A stretch of DNA of 64,000 nucleotides, taken from contig NC_060963.1 of assembly GCF_910589235.1 (NCBI RefSeq), forward strand, positions 8,798,501 through 8,862,500, in the 5' to 3' direction. The position numbers and the translations under genes were made by a program. Below the pieces are notes generated by a model that saw nothing but the letters and a program-made list of their open reading frames with translations, ran no database searches and was not told the origin of the DNA. Below, piece after piece: positions 1-13,631 of this stretch (its first letter is position 1; each line of letters starts with the position of its first letter). Source of the stretch: Vespa crabro (Eukaryota; Arthropoda; Insecta; Hymenoptera; Vespidae).

Positions 1-1085
1 GCTCTTGCAGTTTCACCACATAATGCAGAAGTGTTACTGAATTTAGCTAGAGTACTATTGGTTTTGCAATATTTAGATGATGCAACTTATTTAGCAAGAC
101 GTTCTTTAGAATTACAGCCTCCAGATCGTAATGCTTGGGAACAATACCTAACACTTGGACAAATATTTAAGGTTAATCTTACATCATTTACATAGGCCTA
201 TAATTAAATTTTTTGTAGTATCTTTTCATTTTTCCTTTTCGGAAAATAGTTTATTGTGCATTTTGAAATTATATATATATAATTATATCTTCCTAAAATA
301 CTTTGTAATTACTAATGTAAACGTATACTATTTCTTTAGGCATATGGTCACTTCCAAGAAGCTGCTGTCCACTTGCGACATGCTTTAGAATTAAAACCTG
401 ATCTTTCTGATGCTGCAGAAGCTTTGAAAGAAGTGGAATCATTGCCTGCTGCTAGTATACATATCTACACTCTTTTAATTATTATATGCTTGGTATGTAA
501 AGTAAGGTGTAATCTTAATTTTAAAAATGAATATTAATACAGCGATTCTTAAACATTATCGAACATTCGATCTTTTTTTTTACAAATTTTGGTGTGTGTG
601 TATGTATCTATTTGTATATATATATTTTTTTTTCTTTTTCACAAAAAAGAATAATTCATGTGTATATGAAAAATTATATTTATTGATGCAAGTTTTAACC
701 GTTTATAAATTTAATTTAAAAATAATATTTAAACTGTCAATGAAAAAAAAATTAGTTTTGCAATTTAATCATAATCTGATATGTACAGAGTTTGATTAAA
801 TTTTAGTTTAAGAAGCACTGAATTAATAATTGATTTACTTGTATTTATGTTAAATATAATATATAAGGCTTTTAGTAACTTGAAAAAATGAAATATAACT
901 TACTATGTAATATATGTTTACATCAGGTGCTAGGTGTATTGTTAGTTGTTTTGAGTAGTGTGGAATGTGACGAAGATTCCACTTTGGTTACTGGACAACT
1001 ACAACGTCCAGTTCAACGCCATTTTAGTCGTGCAATGGCCATGCGTAGTTTGCGACTCAATGTTGCACGTAATAAACGCTGTTGA
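1..1085 (+). CDS. C-terminal part of a TPR-repeat protein with a late hydrophobic segment
   Basis: Three exons are visible: 1-171 (already open at the window edge, frame 1), 340-492 and 927-1085, ending in TGA. Splice sites are GT/AG (AAG|gttaat, ttctttag|GCA, TTG|gtatgt, catcag|GTG) and the frame stays open across all junctions, giving about 160 residues. The first two exons encode two degenerate 34-residue tetratricopeptide helices pairs (for example RSLELQPPDRNAWEQYLTLG and AVHLRHALELKPDLSDAAE). They are followed by a strongly hydrophobic stretch (IYTLLIIICLVLGVLLVVL) that spans the last intron, then an acidic patch and a basic tail ending RLNVARNKRC. TPR domains bind partner proteins. The hydrophobic stretch could be a membrane anchor, but this is inference. 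TTC17 is one candidate family; I cannot confirm it without the N-terminal part. An AATAAA lies at 1278-1283. Confidence 0.75.
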
Positions 1086-2299
1086 TGCAATTCAAATTCA
1101 AATTCATGAAACATAATGGAACAAGTTTTGAACTGTTATAACATGATTTTTGTAGCATTATTTATAATATGATTTGTAATAGTTATTTAAATGCACTAGT
1201 GGTTATGTGATTTATTATATCTACAGATAAAAATATACACCATAGTACATGTTGGCAATCTTTGCATTAATTAAATTAATAAACCTTCATTATACACATT
1301 GATCCTATACATCTAGAATAATCTATTAAAGAAAATGCAAATCCTGGAATGGCAATGATTCAATTATAATACATATTGTGTTAAAACATATAATTAAATC
1401 TTGTTAAACATTTTTAAAGACTTCTAAAAATTTGTATTCTACTAATAGTATGTACAAAAGAAAATTTATCATATATCTGATTTTTAATTATTTTTGACAT
1501 TTATAAACAAAAATAAACATTTTTGTTTCAACATATTTAGAATCAATTTTAGAGAACAATGCATTACTATTTTCAATACTTCATTACATCTTTACAAGTA
1601 CCTGTTGTACAAGTACATATCCCACAATTTTTATCAAGTTTAAATTAAGTTAGTTTAGAATATAATACATCTGAATGTTTACCACAATTCTATTCTTAAA
1701 AGAAATGATAATGTTTACACTTTATTAATCTTAATAATATGATGAAAGATCTATATTAAAAAATTCTGCACAGCTAATCATATGTACAACGTAATTTGTG
1801 TGATTCGTAAGTAATTTTTAGAAGTATAATGTTTCACAAAGCTTAAGGCATACTGAAATATTAGGCTCTTTAGTTTTCATATTATATACAAACATCAGAG
1901 ACTTGGACACAATATTTATTGTGTACACCTGTACTCTTTCAAGGACTACAGAAAAGAATGCATCTATGAGATAAGTTTTGTTTAGTAACAGTAAAGTGTG
2001 AAATATAAATAAAACTGAAAATTAAATAAAACAAGCAACAGGATTTTTGTTTTTTGATTAATGTTATGTTGTAATAAAAAAAAATAAAATCTTATATAAT
2101 CATTATATTAAGTACTGATGTCAGAATCATATAGAGTTCATATATGCATCATACATAGATGCATCCTTGATTAACATTAAACTATTTCTTAAAAGATAAC
2201 AATGTAGATATATTTAAGAACACATGCAAATGTAATCTTATACATGTATGCATGTATAAGATAGCATATGCTACCAAAGATGATATATTTGTTATCAAA
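1086..2299. other. Convergent 3' region between the TPR gene and NECAP
   Basis: AT-rich spacer between two tail-to-tail genes. It should hold both 3' UTRs. An AATAAA at 1278-1283 suits the plus-strand gene, and its complement TTTATT at 1915-1920 could serve NECAP. I see no coding exon or repeat here. Confidence 0.5.
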
Positions 2300-3581
2300 T
2301 TAAAATTGTACCCAACTGGCATTTGCTACAGTTGTACTAGGTCCAGATGATTGTTGGGATGCACTAGCAAACTCACCCCATTCTGAACCTGTAGATGCTT
2401 GATTTGGATTTTGAACTGATTTATGAGCTGGAGACGAAGTTGGAGTTTTGGCAGGAGGTGGAGCAATTTTTACACCACCTGGTGGAGGTGGCAAACCTAC
2501 TCCTAAATTAGGTCGTTGTTTTGATTTGGATACAACTTCACTGCCATCTTTTTTCTAAGTAGCAAAATATAAATTTGTCATTATTTTAAATATAAAAGAA
2601 AACTGGAAAAAGAGGATTTTTAAAAATAAAAAAATGGTTAAAAATTCTTACAGTTATCTTCATATTAATTTTAATAGTTTCTCCTTCTTTAAATCGAAGA
2701 TCTAATTCTTGTTTTGGTGTTTCTTTCTCTTTTTCTATTTGATCACGATTTTTAAGCCATTTAAAATGATCTTGTAAAGCAACATTTAAATCAAAACTAT
2801 CTGATCTGTCTAAAAAACCAACTCCAATAAAAGCAGATCGTCCATTGTCATTCTGAATTCTTAGCACAAAATATCTAGAAGAATCTGTAACTGGTTCAAC
2901 TGCTATTCCAGGATATTGTTCAATTGGACATTTTGCAAACAGTTCACCTGTAATCTTATCTTCTAGCTTTATAGCAATAGCATCTCCTTGGGATACTAAT
3001 CTCATTCGTCCTGTCCATGAAGGTTCTTGTAGATTCCAATCAGCTGCTCTATATATAAAAAAAGATGAATTACTATAAAAAAGAAACTATAGTGCATATA
3101 TACAAAGTTAATTTAAAAATTTAATTTATTAAAATAATATAAGTAACTTTACATTTGTAGTATATAATACATTTTATTTTGAAATTATATATTTTACGAG
3201 TATTCAGCAATGTATATGTAATTTCTTAAACAAAATAAATAGTGGAATTGCAATCAAATATGTTAATATGGCACACATAATAGACGTAAATCTTTAACAT
3301 ACCACTATTTTATTAAATTTATGGTTGAAATATAAAATAAAAATTTTAATATTTTCATAATGAAGCTTTTTTGTAATATATATGACAACGACATTAATTA
3401 ACGTAATAATAAATATATTTTAATCATTAAAAACATATCAAATTAGGACAGTTATATGTCACATCGAATACTTGGGCAAAATTATTTCTTCTTACCGATA
3501 ACCTCTATTAGTTGACCTTGGTGGTATTTTAAATACAAATACTTCAGATTTAACAAGTAAAACACTTTCATATGTCTCCAT
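2300..3581 (-). CDS. NECAP: NECAP: adaptin-ear-binding coat-associated endocytic protein, complete
   Basis: Three minus-strand exons: 3581-3496 (starts METYESVLLVKSEVFVFKIP), 3048-2652 and 2554-2300. The two introns (447 and 97 bp) have GT/AG ends and the joined frame gives 245 residues with one stop. Residues about 1-160 form the NECAP PH-like ear domain (PHear), including AADWNLQEPSWTGR and the FIGVGFLDRSDSFDLNVALQ block typical of the family. The C-terminal third is a proline/serine-rich unstructured tail with a WGEF motif at about residues 220-223 and a terminal WVQF at 242-245. In known NECAPs such WxxF motifs bind the ear domains of AP-2 and related clathrin adaptors. The protein is therefore predicted to act at clathrin-coated pits and vesicles in endocytosis. 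Length is slightly below vertebrate NECAP1/2. The gene is divergent from UBE4B and convergent with the TPR gene. The identification is firm; expression is not testable here. Confidence 0.95.
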
Positions 3582-4836
3582 TCTTACTTCCAGGTAACAG
3601 ACGTGAAGCACGTAAAACTGACAACTAGTCTTATGTCGTCGTATGATTTGAAAATTCGTTTATGTTTTCTCACGAATCTTTGCCGTGATTTGATAACTCT
3701 ATCTCAAGTCACGCCTCCAATCCCCAGACATCATCCGTTTACCACAGATTATTTTAGAAGAGATAATAGTTTGTCTTTTTATATTCTAGTCAAAAAGAAA
3801 TATTTTGGTATTAGTTTTGTATAAAATTTATATTACGCTTTATCATTATTTTTATGCTATACGTGGTACGGATAATTACAAAAAAGTATTCCTTAAAAAA
3901 TGTAGTACATATCCAAGAACAAAACGTAACAATAATAGACTAGGCATATGTCGTTCTTAACATAAAACAAAAATATAAAATAACTATTGCAAAATAAACA
4001 TAGATATATTTGATTTATAGAATATTGCGTATATACATATCCGATCACTAGAAAACTCCATTACCTAATTTCAATATTACTGATACTATATATATGTAAG
4101 AAATTTCTTGCAGTATATTTTTGACTATATAATATATAATCAAAGCTTTTGACAAAATGACTCCTAGGGGACGTTGGTGAAGATAATATACCTGAAGGTA
4201 GCTACTAGCGTTTCATATTTAAATTATTTTAAGAGAGATATTTTAGGGGACATTCTCAAATCACACAATAACGATATTAGCGACCCCTGGTTGATTTTGT
4301 TATCGAATAAGTCACATGTAACTGGAATACTTATATTTTTTAATTTTTGAAATTTATCAAGTAAAATGAGAAAATTTCAATTATTTTAACAACAGAAAAT
4401 ATAACAGCAGAAAAATAGATAGAAAAAAATCATAGAAATTGTATTCGGCGTGCAAATAATGTTAATAAAAAAAAACTTATTCGTACTATTCGCATTACGT
4501 ACTACATTGTTAACTGCTTTTGTGACTGTTTAGTTATATGTTTTGGTATAAGAGAGCGTCCCGTTTGTTGGTTGCTCAGCTGTTTTGAAGAATCGACGCG
4601 GCTACAGCCGCTTGGCAGTGACTGCTCGTGATTCGACGTGTGATCGCTGTTTTCACGTCCAAACGCGAACAGATGTGGAGTGACTGTCCAAATTTCTGAC
4701 ATATCTTAACCACGATTCTTAAACAGAATCTTTTTTCTACGTTCTTAATAATACTTAACGTAAAATTGCGAGTGAGTGTGTAATATTTGCCTTATACGAA
4801 AAAGAAAAATACAAAAAAAAAAAAAAAGAAATCGCC
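3582..4836. promoter_or_regulatory. Shared spacer between divergent NECAP and UBE4B starts
   Basis: A 1.26-kb gap separates the two start codons, so both promoters and 5' UTRs should lie here. Most of it is AT-rich. About 4540-4700 is clearly less so and carries many CpG dinucleotides (for example GAATCGACGCGGCTACAGCC), which fits a transcription start zone or 5' UTR of UBE4B. No TATA box was convincingly placed. The call of regulatory function is inference from position and composition. Confidence 0.4.
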
Positions 4837-7800
4837 ATGAGCGAGTTAAGCCAAGAAGAAGTAAGTATTAATATTCTTATTCTTAATCGTTACTCAACGT
4901 ATTCAATCGTTGTTGCCATTCTTAAGTTATCTTTTTCTTTTATTTTTCTCTTTTTCTTTTCGTTTTTATTTTATGACTAGATGGCTTATGACAGGCGTAT
5001 CCGTTTTAACGTATCACAAATGTTAGTTAATTTCAAAAATTCCATTTGTTAGACAAATCGTAAATTTCAAGTTTTATCAAAGGATTGAAACATCAAATAA
5101 TTATATAACAAATACGTTGCAAATGTAAGCTTCTATGTTCAAGTACGATGCTGTTTAGAACAATGACAGATCAAACAATGAATATGTATATAGGTTTACA
5201 TCGTACGTTTACACGCTAGATGTGTATCACATACGTATATCGGTTTTACAATTATTTTTATTTTTAATATTATCTTTTCTTAGATATAACAAAGTATAAT
5301 AAATATAATAATAAAGCAATAATAATTTTGAAATATTGAACGAAATATTTTTTATCATATGTATTCTTTGATTTCTTTGTCTTGCTCATTGAGGAAACAA
5401 TGGTCTTGGAAATATTGTAAAAATATAATGGACTTGGAAACTATTTTCGTTTTTCTTTTTCTTTTCCTTTTTTTTTATATAAAAAATTTACTTTTTAAAT
5501 ATCTTTTTTTCTACTTTTTGATATACAAAACTATTTTTTGTTCTTTCACTCAATATATACATTTTTATTATTATTTATAATTCAAAAACGTTGCATAGTT
5601 TATCTTTTATTTATTTACTGATGTAGTTTGTTACAGTGCTTACAATCAAGTAATGCTGAAACTATAAACTGCATTGTATGCAATTAATAATTCTGGAGAT
5701 TCTTTGTTTCCAATTTTTCTACGAGTATGTATCTCTGTAGATAAAGTATTATGAGATGATTTTTCTTTAAGTAATACAGTTGTCAAATATATATTCGAAT
5801 GCATGTATTGTTCTTAGCTTTAGTATTCTAATATTATCTTTTGAAGCGTAAACATATTTAATATATAATATGCCTCTATAATAACATATATTTAAGAAAA
5901 AATTAACAATATCATTTAGTATATCTATTATTTTTTATAAAAGTGTTGATAACAATTTTTTTGTCACAAATATAATATAAACTTTAAAATTACATTGATA
6001 TATTAGTTTCAGTGTTTGTTTTTTTGTCAATAACAGCATAACGATAAATACAATATAAATTACAGGTTTTATATTGTTAATGTAAAGTGATACATAAGAC
6101 AATAAATAAAATAAATATATAGAGCAACTATTTGTATAGTATTATCAGTTTAATTAGTAGTTTTATTACTTAGTCTTTTGTAACTTTAAAAAATTTTAGT
6201 GAAATATTTAAAAAACTATTGATAGTTTTTTTGATATATAATTTTTAATTTCCTTTTATTTTGCACATGTACATTGTCTATTTTATATGATTATTTTATG
6301 ATTACATTAGTACATAATAGGTTTTATTTTTATATTAACGATATATTTTAGATGAGGAGGAGGCGATTAGCACGGTTAGTGGGTTTAGATAACAATTGTT
6401 CAACTACCAACTCTAGTAACAATACAAGTGCGATCTCTCCAAGTACACCAGGTCCATCAAAAGCATTTGCAGGATCTATAATGTCTCCAGCTATACAACA
6501 ACAATTTCATAATCAAGAAATTCCAATGGAAGTTGAAGAAACTAGTGAGAAACAATGTAATACCTCTGGTGTAGATGTTGACTCTGGCATTGAAAATATG
6601 GAAGTTGAAGAATCGGATAGAAAAGAACAAGTGCCACGTTCACGTGTAAGCATTTATTATATAGAAGTTTTTATATATTTAAATTAAATTAACTGATTTT
6701 ATTGCTATTTCTTAGACAACAAGTTCTAGCACAGAAGTGACCACTGATCAAATTCATATTGTTATATCACGAGTATTGTGTGTATCATGGAAAGAATCAC
6801 TAGAAGGAACAATACTTTTACCAGAAATGGCAGCATATGCACTCATTCACAAATTAACTGATGTCACAGACATTATCAATCAAGCTATTATGGAAGTTTT
6901 ATATATGTTTTCAAGAGGAGAAGATCCACTAAAAGAAATTACTTCAGAAATGTCATCCGACCGTGAAGATAGTCCAAACAGCCAAGCAAGCCCTTTGTTG
7001 AGTCCAGTAATGACTGTACCATCTTATCAATTACCAACATTACCATTACCTGCTGGAAGTAAATCATTGCAGCCTAAAAGTCTTATTTATTTATTAGATT
7101 CATATTCACGAGTCGCAATAGAGGAACGTAATCATCCCAAGGTATAAATATTTAATATATAAGTGAATCATTAGATGCTGAATTTTTATCTCTTTCATTC
7201 ATATTTATTTGTAAATCATAATCGTAGTGTTTAATGCATATCATGTATATTTGATTACTTTTATGTTAACAGCGATCAAGTATACCACCACTTTCTGATG
7301 TACTATCTACTCTGCGAGCTCAATGTGTTCAATACTCGAGTCTTGTTTTACAAGGTCTTATAGGAATTTCTCAAACTTCTGTCATACCTATTTATGTCAC
7401 ACCACTTCTTCATCCTATGCTCTCGCAGAGCTTGCCTCGCGGTTATTTGCATGAACTCGTAGCCAGAACGCATATGAACTCCAGTATCTTCAGCAAAATT
7501 TTCACTCCTTTGCTGCAAGGCCTCTATCTTTCTATGCAACAAGCTAGTCTGGTTGGTAATACACATCGAAGACCTATAGAAGCACTAGAAGAACTGATAG
7601 AGATCCGTTGTGGACCTAACGGCAATATACGTCCAATATGTCGTCTAATCACTCATCAAGCACAATTTTTACCTGATGTAATGACAAATGCTGCAGGAAG
7701 AGAACTTACAAGGACTTCATTTCTTGGACCATTTCTTTCAATCTCTGTGTTTGCTGAAGATCAACCTAAGGTGGCTGAAAAATTCTTTAGTGGAAATCCA

Positions 7801-10495
7801 TTTACCGATAAATCAATGAATTTGACATTACAGCAAGAATTAGAAAGCACAAGAACTTCTCTCCACAAAATGCTTCATGCGATACTCGCAAATAGTAATT
7901 GCCGCGATGCTATGTTAGCATATTTAGCAGCATTACTACACCACAACGAAAAGCGTGCCCAAATACAAACTGAAGAGTTTTCACTTGCTGGAGATGGATT
8001 TATGTTAAACTTACTCTCAGTATTACAAATGCTCTCAGTTAAAATCAAATTGGATACAATTGATCCTTTGTATCCATTTCATCCTTCTAGCTTTGTTGAA
8101 ATAAAAAATGACACAAGACTGAAACTTACTTCTCAAGAAGTTACAGAATGGCTAAAAGAATTAGAAAGAACACATAAGTGGGTTGAAGCTAAATTTCCAA
8201 CACAATGTTGGTTTCTTACGTTACACTGTCATCATATAGCATTGTTACCAGCTTTACAAAAGTATCAAAGAAAATTAAGAGCTCTGCGTGATTTGCAGAA
8301 AATGCTCGACGAACTACAAGCATCTGAACCTCAATGGAAAGATGCTCCATTTGCAGGACACAATAAAGAATTAGTAAAGCGGTGGAAACAGCAATTAAAA
8401 CGTCTTGGTAAATCCAAATCATGTGCAGATGCTGGTTTGATTGATCCTGTGCTTCTAAGGAGATGTTTGCATTTTTATATTTCTGTTGCTGAAATTTTAC
8501 TTAGTCTTTTGACACAGAGCTTACCTGGTAGTCCACTTCCTGAACTTCCTTTATCACAAGAAATTCCACATAGATTTACAGCTTTACCAGAGTGGTATGT
8601 GGAAGATATTGCAGAGTTTTTATTATTTACTCTTCAGTAAGTTGTATATATGATTTTAATAAATTAAATATAGATTGTTTTTCCTACATAATAACATATA
8701 TATTTTCTGTTATAGATTCTGTCCAACAGTAATAGCAAATAATATGGATAATTCATTGATTACATGGCTACTTGTGGTAGTATGTACACCACATTGTATA
8801 CGCAATCCATATTTGATTGCAAAAATTATTGAGGTTCTATTTGTAATCAATCCTAGTGTTCAAGTAAGTATAAATAGTAATGATTTTTAATCGATGCAAA
8901 TTAATGATATTAACAAATAATATCTCCAATAGGGTAGAACAGAAACACTCCATGATCAAGTCATGGCACACCCCATATCTAAGACGCTTTTAGCGTCTTA
9001 TCTTATGAAGTTCTACACTGATGTTGAAACAACTGGTTCCAGCTCAGAGTTTTACGATAAATTCTCTATTCGTTATCATATTAGTTTAATTCTAAAATCA
9101 ATGTGGGATAGTCCAGTACATCGGGCGTCTATTGTGAATGAAAGCAATAATGGCAATCAATTTGTTAAATTCATTAACATGTTGATGAATGACACAACTT
9201 TTCTACTTGATGAAAGTTTAGAATCTTTAAAACGTATTCATGAAGTTCAAGAACTGATGTCTGATCTCAATACATGGTCTGCTCTTTCTGAAGAACAACA
9301 ACAATCACGAAGAAGACAATTAGCAGCAGATGAACGACAAGCTAGATCTTATTTAACGTTAGCTAAAGAAACAGTTGCCATGTTTCATTATTTAACTGTT
9401 GATATCACAGAACCATTTTTGCGTCCAGAATTAGTTGGAAGATTGTGTGCCATGTTAAATTTTAATTTACAACAATTGTGTGGACCTAAGTGTAAAAATT
9501 TAAAAGTGAGGAAACCACAAAAATATGGGTGGGAACCACGGACGTTATTAAGTCAGTTGGTTGATATATATTTACATCTTGACTGTGATAATTTTGCAGC
9601 TGCTTTAGCTAGCGACGAGGTAAGTAAAACAAGTATCATATTATTAAGAAATAACTATACTAAAGCAGCTTCCTCTTTTTCTTTTTTTATTTTCTTTATT
9701 TATTTATTTTTTTTATTTAATATATTTTATTTAACATATTTTATTTAACAAAAATCTATTTCATGAAAATATGTATTTACAATTGCAGCGATCATTTTGC
9801 AAAGAACTATTTACTGACGCTGCAAATAGATTACAAAAGTCTGCAATAAAAACAACTACAGAGATTGAGAGGTTTATAGCGCTCGCAGAACGAGCAACAG
9901 TAATTGCAAGAGATAATCGTGCACGTGATGAAGATTATGGCGATGCGCCAGAAGAATTTCGAGATCCTCTAATGGATACTCTTATGGAAGATCCTGTTAA
10001 GCTTCCATCTGGTATTGTTATGGACAAAGCAGTTATTATAAGACATTTATTGAATAGTGCAACAGATCCTTTCAGCCGTCAACCACTTAGCGAGGATATG
10101 CTTACACCAAGTAAGTCTTTTGTACTCTTTCTTGTATTTTTATTTTATAAGTACTCAATTTTATTCGTACTAAAATTATTTTATTATAATTCTATTTTAA
10201 ATGTAACAATTAAAGAGTATAAAAAGAGATTTTACTAAATTTATTATTTCATGCAGTAAAGATAATTTTATATAAAATTCAGTAATATTCTAAATATATT
10301 TTAAATATATAAATATATATTTTGATTATTTATATATTATTTTAACTAATATCAAAGACAAATTAATTGCAAAAATAAATAAAAAATTAAAAAAATCTAC
10401 TTTTTTACTTAGAATTTGAAATATTTACAGTGGTTGAATTAAAAGAGAGGATATCTATATGGAAACAACAGAAGAAAAAACCAACAAATATTTAA
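4837..10495 (+). CDS. Ube4b: UBE4B / Ufd2-type ubiquitin conjugation factor E4 with U-box, complete
   Basis: Eight exons: 4837-4860, 6352-6645, 6716-7141, 7273-8636, 8716-8863, 8933-9619, 9789-10110 and 10431-10495. All junctions are GT/AG and the phases agree, giving 1109 residues. The start is fixed by the conserved N-terminus MSELSQEEMRRRRLARL, split after residue 8 by a 1.5-kb first intron. Around residue 81 is GVDVDSGIENMEVEES, the acidic block conserved in animal UBE4B. The large Ufd2 core (helical) fills roughly residues 400-1010. The U-box is at about 1033-1105 (EEFRDPLMDTLMEDPVKLPS ... RHLLNSATDPFSRQPL), ending KKKPTNI. U-box E4 enzymes recruit E2 enzymes and lengthen ubiquitin chains on substrates, commonly working with the p97/VCP segregase in proteasomal degradation. 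It is somewhat shorter than human UBE4B, mainly in the low-complexity N-terminal region. No break was seen, so this should be a functional gene. Confidence 0.97.
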
Positions 10496-10654
10496 AAGGT
10501 GCTAACTACCAGAACCTTTTTATATCAACATCACCGTACCACATAGATTGTATTGATACAACATGGTACTATTTATCAGTTAATGGACGTATCAATCTGA
10601 TGTGGTAGAAGTGCATTAGTGCAATGATCTCGCTACTGTGCAACTGTTGCTCTC

Positions 10655-10682
10655 AATAAATTTACAGTTTTTATACAATAAA
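10655..10682 (+). terminator. UBE4B polyadenylation signals
   Basis: Two AATAAA hexamers at 10655-10660 and 10677-10682, 160-187 bp after the UBE4B stop. They are the first canonical poly(A) signals downstream. Actual cleavage site not visible. Confidence 0.5.
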
Positions 10683-12001
10683 TATAAAACAGACTGCAGC
10701 TAGGAAACTGCCTCTATTCCTCTAAACATATTCTAGGAACATGTATATAAATACTAGCTAAATGCTAGTGTCCAAAATTAAATGTTACTCAAAAAGTATA
10801 CTTTTCCTTCCTTTGTATGTTTCTTGATGTAGATGGCTGCGGATAAAGAATGTTTCAAAGTTGTAATTGCATATTATACTGAATATGCTATTTTAAAAAT
10901 TATGAATTAGAAGTATTGGTATGTATCACAAACTTTGATTAATCTAATTTTTGGAAGTAAAACGATGTTATTTAAGATGGAATTTATACATAGAATTTGT
11001 AATTAGAGATTTCAGGAGAATTTATTGACAAAGAATCTCTTATTTGAATACAGCAATTTATGAGCAAATGGCTAATATTGTCTACAATGGTTATGGGTGT
11101 ATGATCTTTCAATCATCGATATTAAACACAATTATTATTAAGCATTATGTAAAAGTGAAAAAGAGAGAAAGAGTATTCTTAATATATACACCATTTTTTC
11201 TAATCTTAATTTCTAAACTGTTTTTCTTGTTGAATAGTAATCTTAAATTTTTTAAAGTGATTTGGAAGATAGCATACGTGTAAATCATATATTATTCATT
11301 TACAACTGCACAATTATAAAAATCTTTATGTTTTTTCTATATAAATATTATAAGATAGACAATGCATCTTTTGTGAATTATTATCTTCACTATTCTATTA
11401 ATATTAAAAAAACTGTAGCGCTACACATTCCAAAGAAAATGCGGAAGAAGAGAGAATATTATGCAACATTAAATTCCATGTTCCAGAATGGTTGGAAAAT
11501 TGTAATATGTATTTTTGTTTTATTCTGTAATATCATTTGAAACTTTTTCTTTTTCATAGCTGCATTTATTTTATATCATTTTTAAGTATTATACATTGTA
11601 CTTCCATAGTGCCAGATGCTGATTGTTCTTTTATAATGAGATAATCTTGTCATTATTGTAAATATGAAGTATAACAAGTTCAAAAAGAAAAGTATTTCAT
11701 GAAAAATATAGATAACATTGGATTATTAATAAGTATCATTGAATAAATTCTCATGCTATTAAGACCGATTTCTATTAAATTTTATATTTATTATAAAAAA
11801 TAGTTACATAACTTCTGCACTGTTTATATACCAATCATTCAAAGTCGAGCAAATAATTTAATGTTAAATATAAATTAATACTACCTTTATGTATGAAAAT
11901 TTATATGCTTCAACATAACATTTAGTTTTACATTTGTAGTATTAAGAAATAAAAGTATAATAATTTAGAACAGAAGGTGTATATAACACATGCTGTACTT
12001 C

Positions 12002-12004
<3 letters not shown>
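10683..12004. other. Intergenic stretch, nothing recognised
   Basis: AT-rich sequence after the likely UBE4B poly(A) sites. Short open frames at 11044-11540 have no recognisable protein features and no splice context. It may hold an extended 3' UTR. Confidence 0.4.
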
Positions 12005-12076
<72 letters not shown>

Positions 12077-12093
12077 ACAACATCAACATCATA

Positions 12094-12125
<32 letters not shown>

Positions 12126-12136
12126 CATCATCATCA

Positions 12137-12200
<64 letters not shown>

Positions 12201-12252
12201 TACTATTACTATTACTATTATCATTATATTATCATTATCATCATCATCACCA
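12005..12252. repeat. Compound TCA/ATT microsatellite
   Basis: About 250 bp of triplets: a long TCA/ATC run, ATA-ATC steps, more ATC, a long ATT run from about 12140, then ACT-ATT and ATC again. This is a simple-sequence repeat; the isoleucine and methionine open frames here are artefacts. Confidence 0.95.
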
Positions 12253-13381
12253 TGTATTAAAATTCCTGTATTGGAAATTATGATAAACCTATATTGAAAT
12301 ATTGGTCATATTATAATTATATTACTATATTTTATAAATCAAATCAAATGTCTGTACATGACAAAAGCATTAATTAATAATTAAGCATTGTTGGAAAAAT
12401 ATCCCATTATATTACACGATTTGTAAATAGCTTAAAAAAACAATTTACCCATAGATACTAATATTTGTAATGACATTTTTTATGTCTTCTGTAATGTAAT
12501 CAGGTACTGAATATCTTTCCATCTTCAGGAAAGTTGCTTATGATGTTATTTGTAAATAATAGAATCGATGTACAATATGAAAGAAAATAAACATGATTTA
12601 TGCAAAAGAAATATCTAAATGAAGTAAGAAAGAAACGATTACTTATCCAATAATAATAAGCCTGTGTTACAAATATATATCAGATGAAGCAATTTATCAT
12701 TTTCAACTTATATAAAATGACAATTGTAAAGAGACAATATTTATTTCCAGTATCTCTTTTTAATTTTTTGCACAATCAATGCAGATTGGTATTAAAGATG
12801 ATAGCACTTTAGCAAAGTAAATATTTGAAAATATGTGTGATAATAATGTTATAATTAAACATTTTTATATTATCTTTTTAGTGCATAATAATATATGAAA
12901 AATTCATTTATGTTATAACAGTTTTTATTTTCTTTTATAAAAATAAAAATATATAAGTATACTTATGTATAAACAATATATGTAGTATGAATGTTATGAA
13001 TGAGTTTTATTAATGTTAAATTTAATGAAAAAAAGGTTATATAAAATAACTGATATAAAATATTTTTTGTTTCTGTTTTCTGTTTATGTCGTATATATGT
13101 AGAGTTTCCATTATCCAAACACTCTAATATCCAGACATTTTATTATCTGAAAATTCTATTATCTAAACAGTCATTTCGGCTATTTAAATATTGAAATAAA
13201 GTACCAATTATGTTGACTTCTATTTAAATAAATAAAGTTCAATATAAGAAAAAAGTTTTTGTTCTATTATCTAAAAATTCTTCTCTTATTTAACTATTTT
13301 TGTCTTTCTATTAATATGGATATGGGATATTCTACTATTACATATCTTCTATATATTTCTAGGTACTTTAAAATAGAATTT
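12253..13381. other. AT-rich spacer with possible pogo-like transposon debris
   Basis: No gene seen. About 13100-13300 repeats the words ATTATCCAAAC, AATATCCAGA, ATTATCTGAAAA and ATTATCTAAAC at short intervals, which resemble terminal regions of pogo/Tigger-type elements that carry a GATTATCCG-like word. Both ends and a transposase are missing, so this is a weak suggestion only. Confidence 0.25.
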
Positions 13382-13598
13382 TTAGTGCAAAATCTTTCCT
13401 CTTCCTAGTCCAATTTTTTGTATTAAATAATTTTTATTTGCATTGATTTTTCCTCTTCCCATTCCCATTGAACTTGTTATTGATTCCATATCTTCAACAT
13501 TTGTTTCTTCGTCCACATCAATTAACATAACTTCTGAAAATCCACGTGGGCGTCTCAAATCCTTGTAATTTTCTGTGTTACATTTTCTATTATTTAAA

Positions 13599-13631
<33 letters not shown>

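Noticed and set aside
2586..3005. Intronless 139-residue reading of the NECAP middle exon
   Set aside because: The frame runs into the intron at 2651. Spliced exons 1 and 3 restore the full family N- and C-termini, so the ATG at 3005 is internal.
4502..4702. Minus-strand 66-codon open frame in the NECAP-UBE4B spacer
   Set aside because: It has no recognisable features, and the region fits the UBE4B promoter or 5' UTR better.
11928..12297. Overlapping Ile/Met-rich open frames on both strands
   Set aside because: They come from the TCA/ATT microsatellite.
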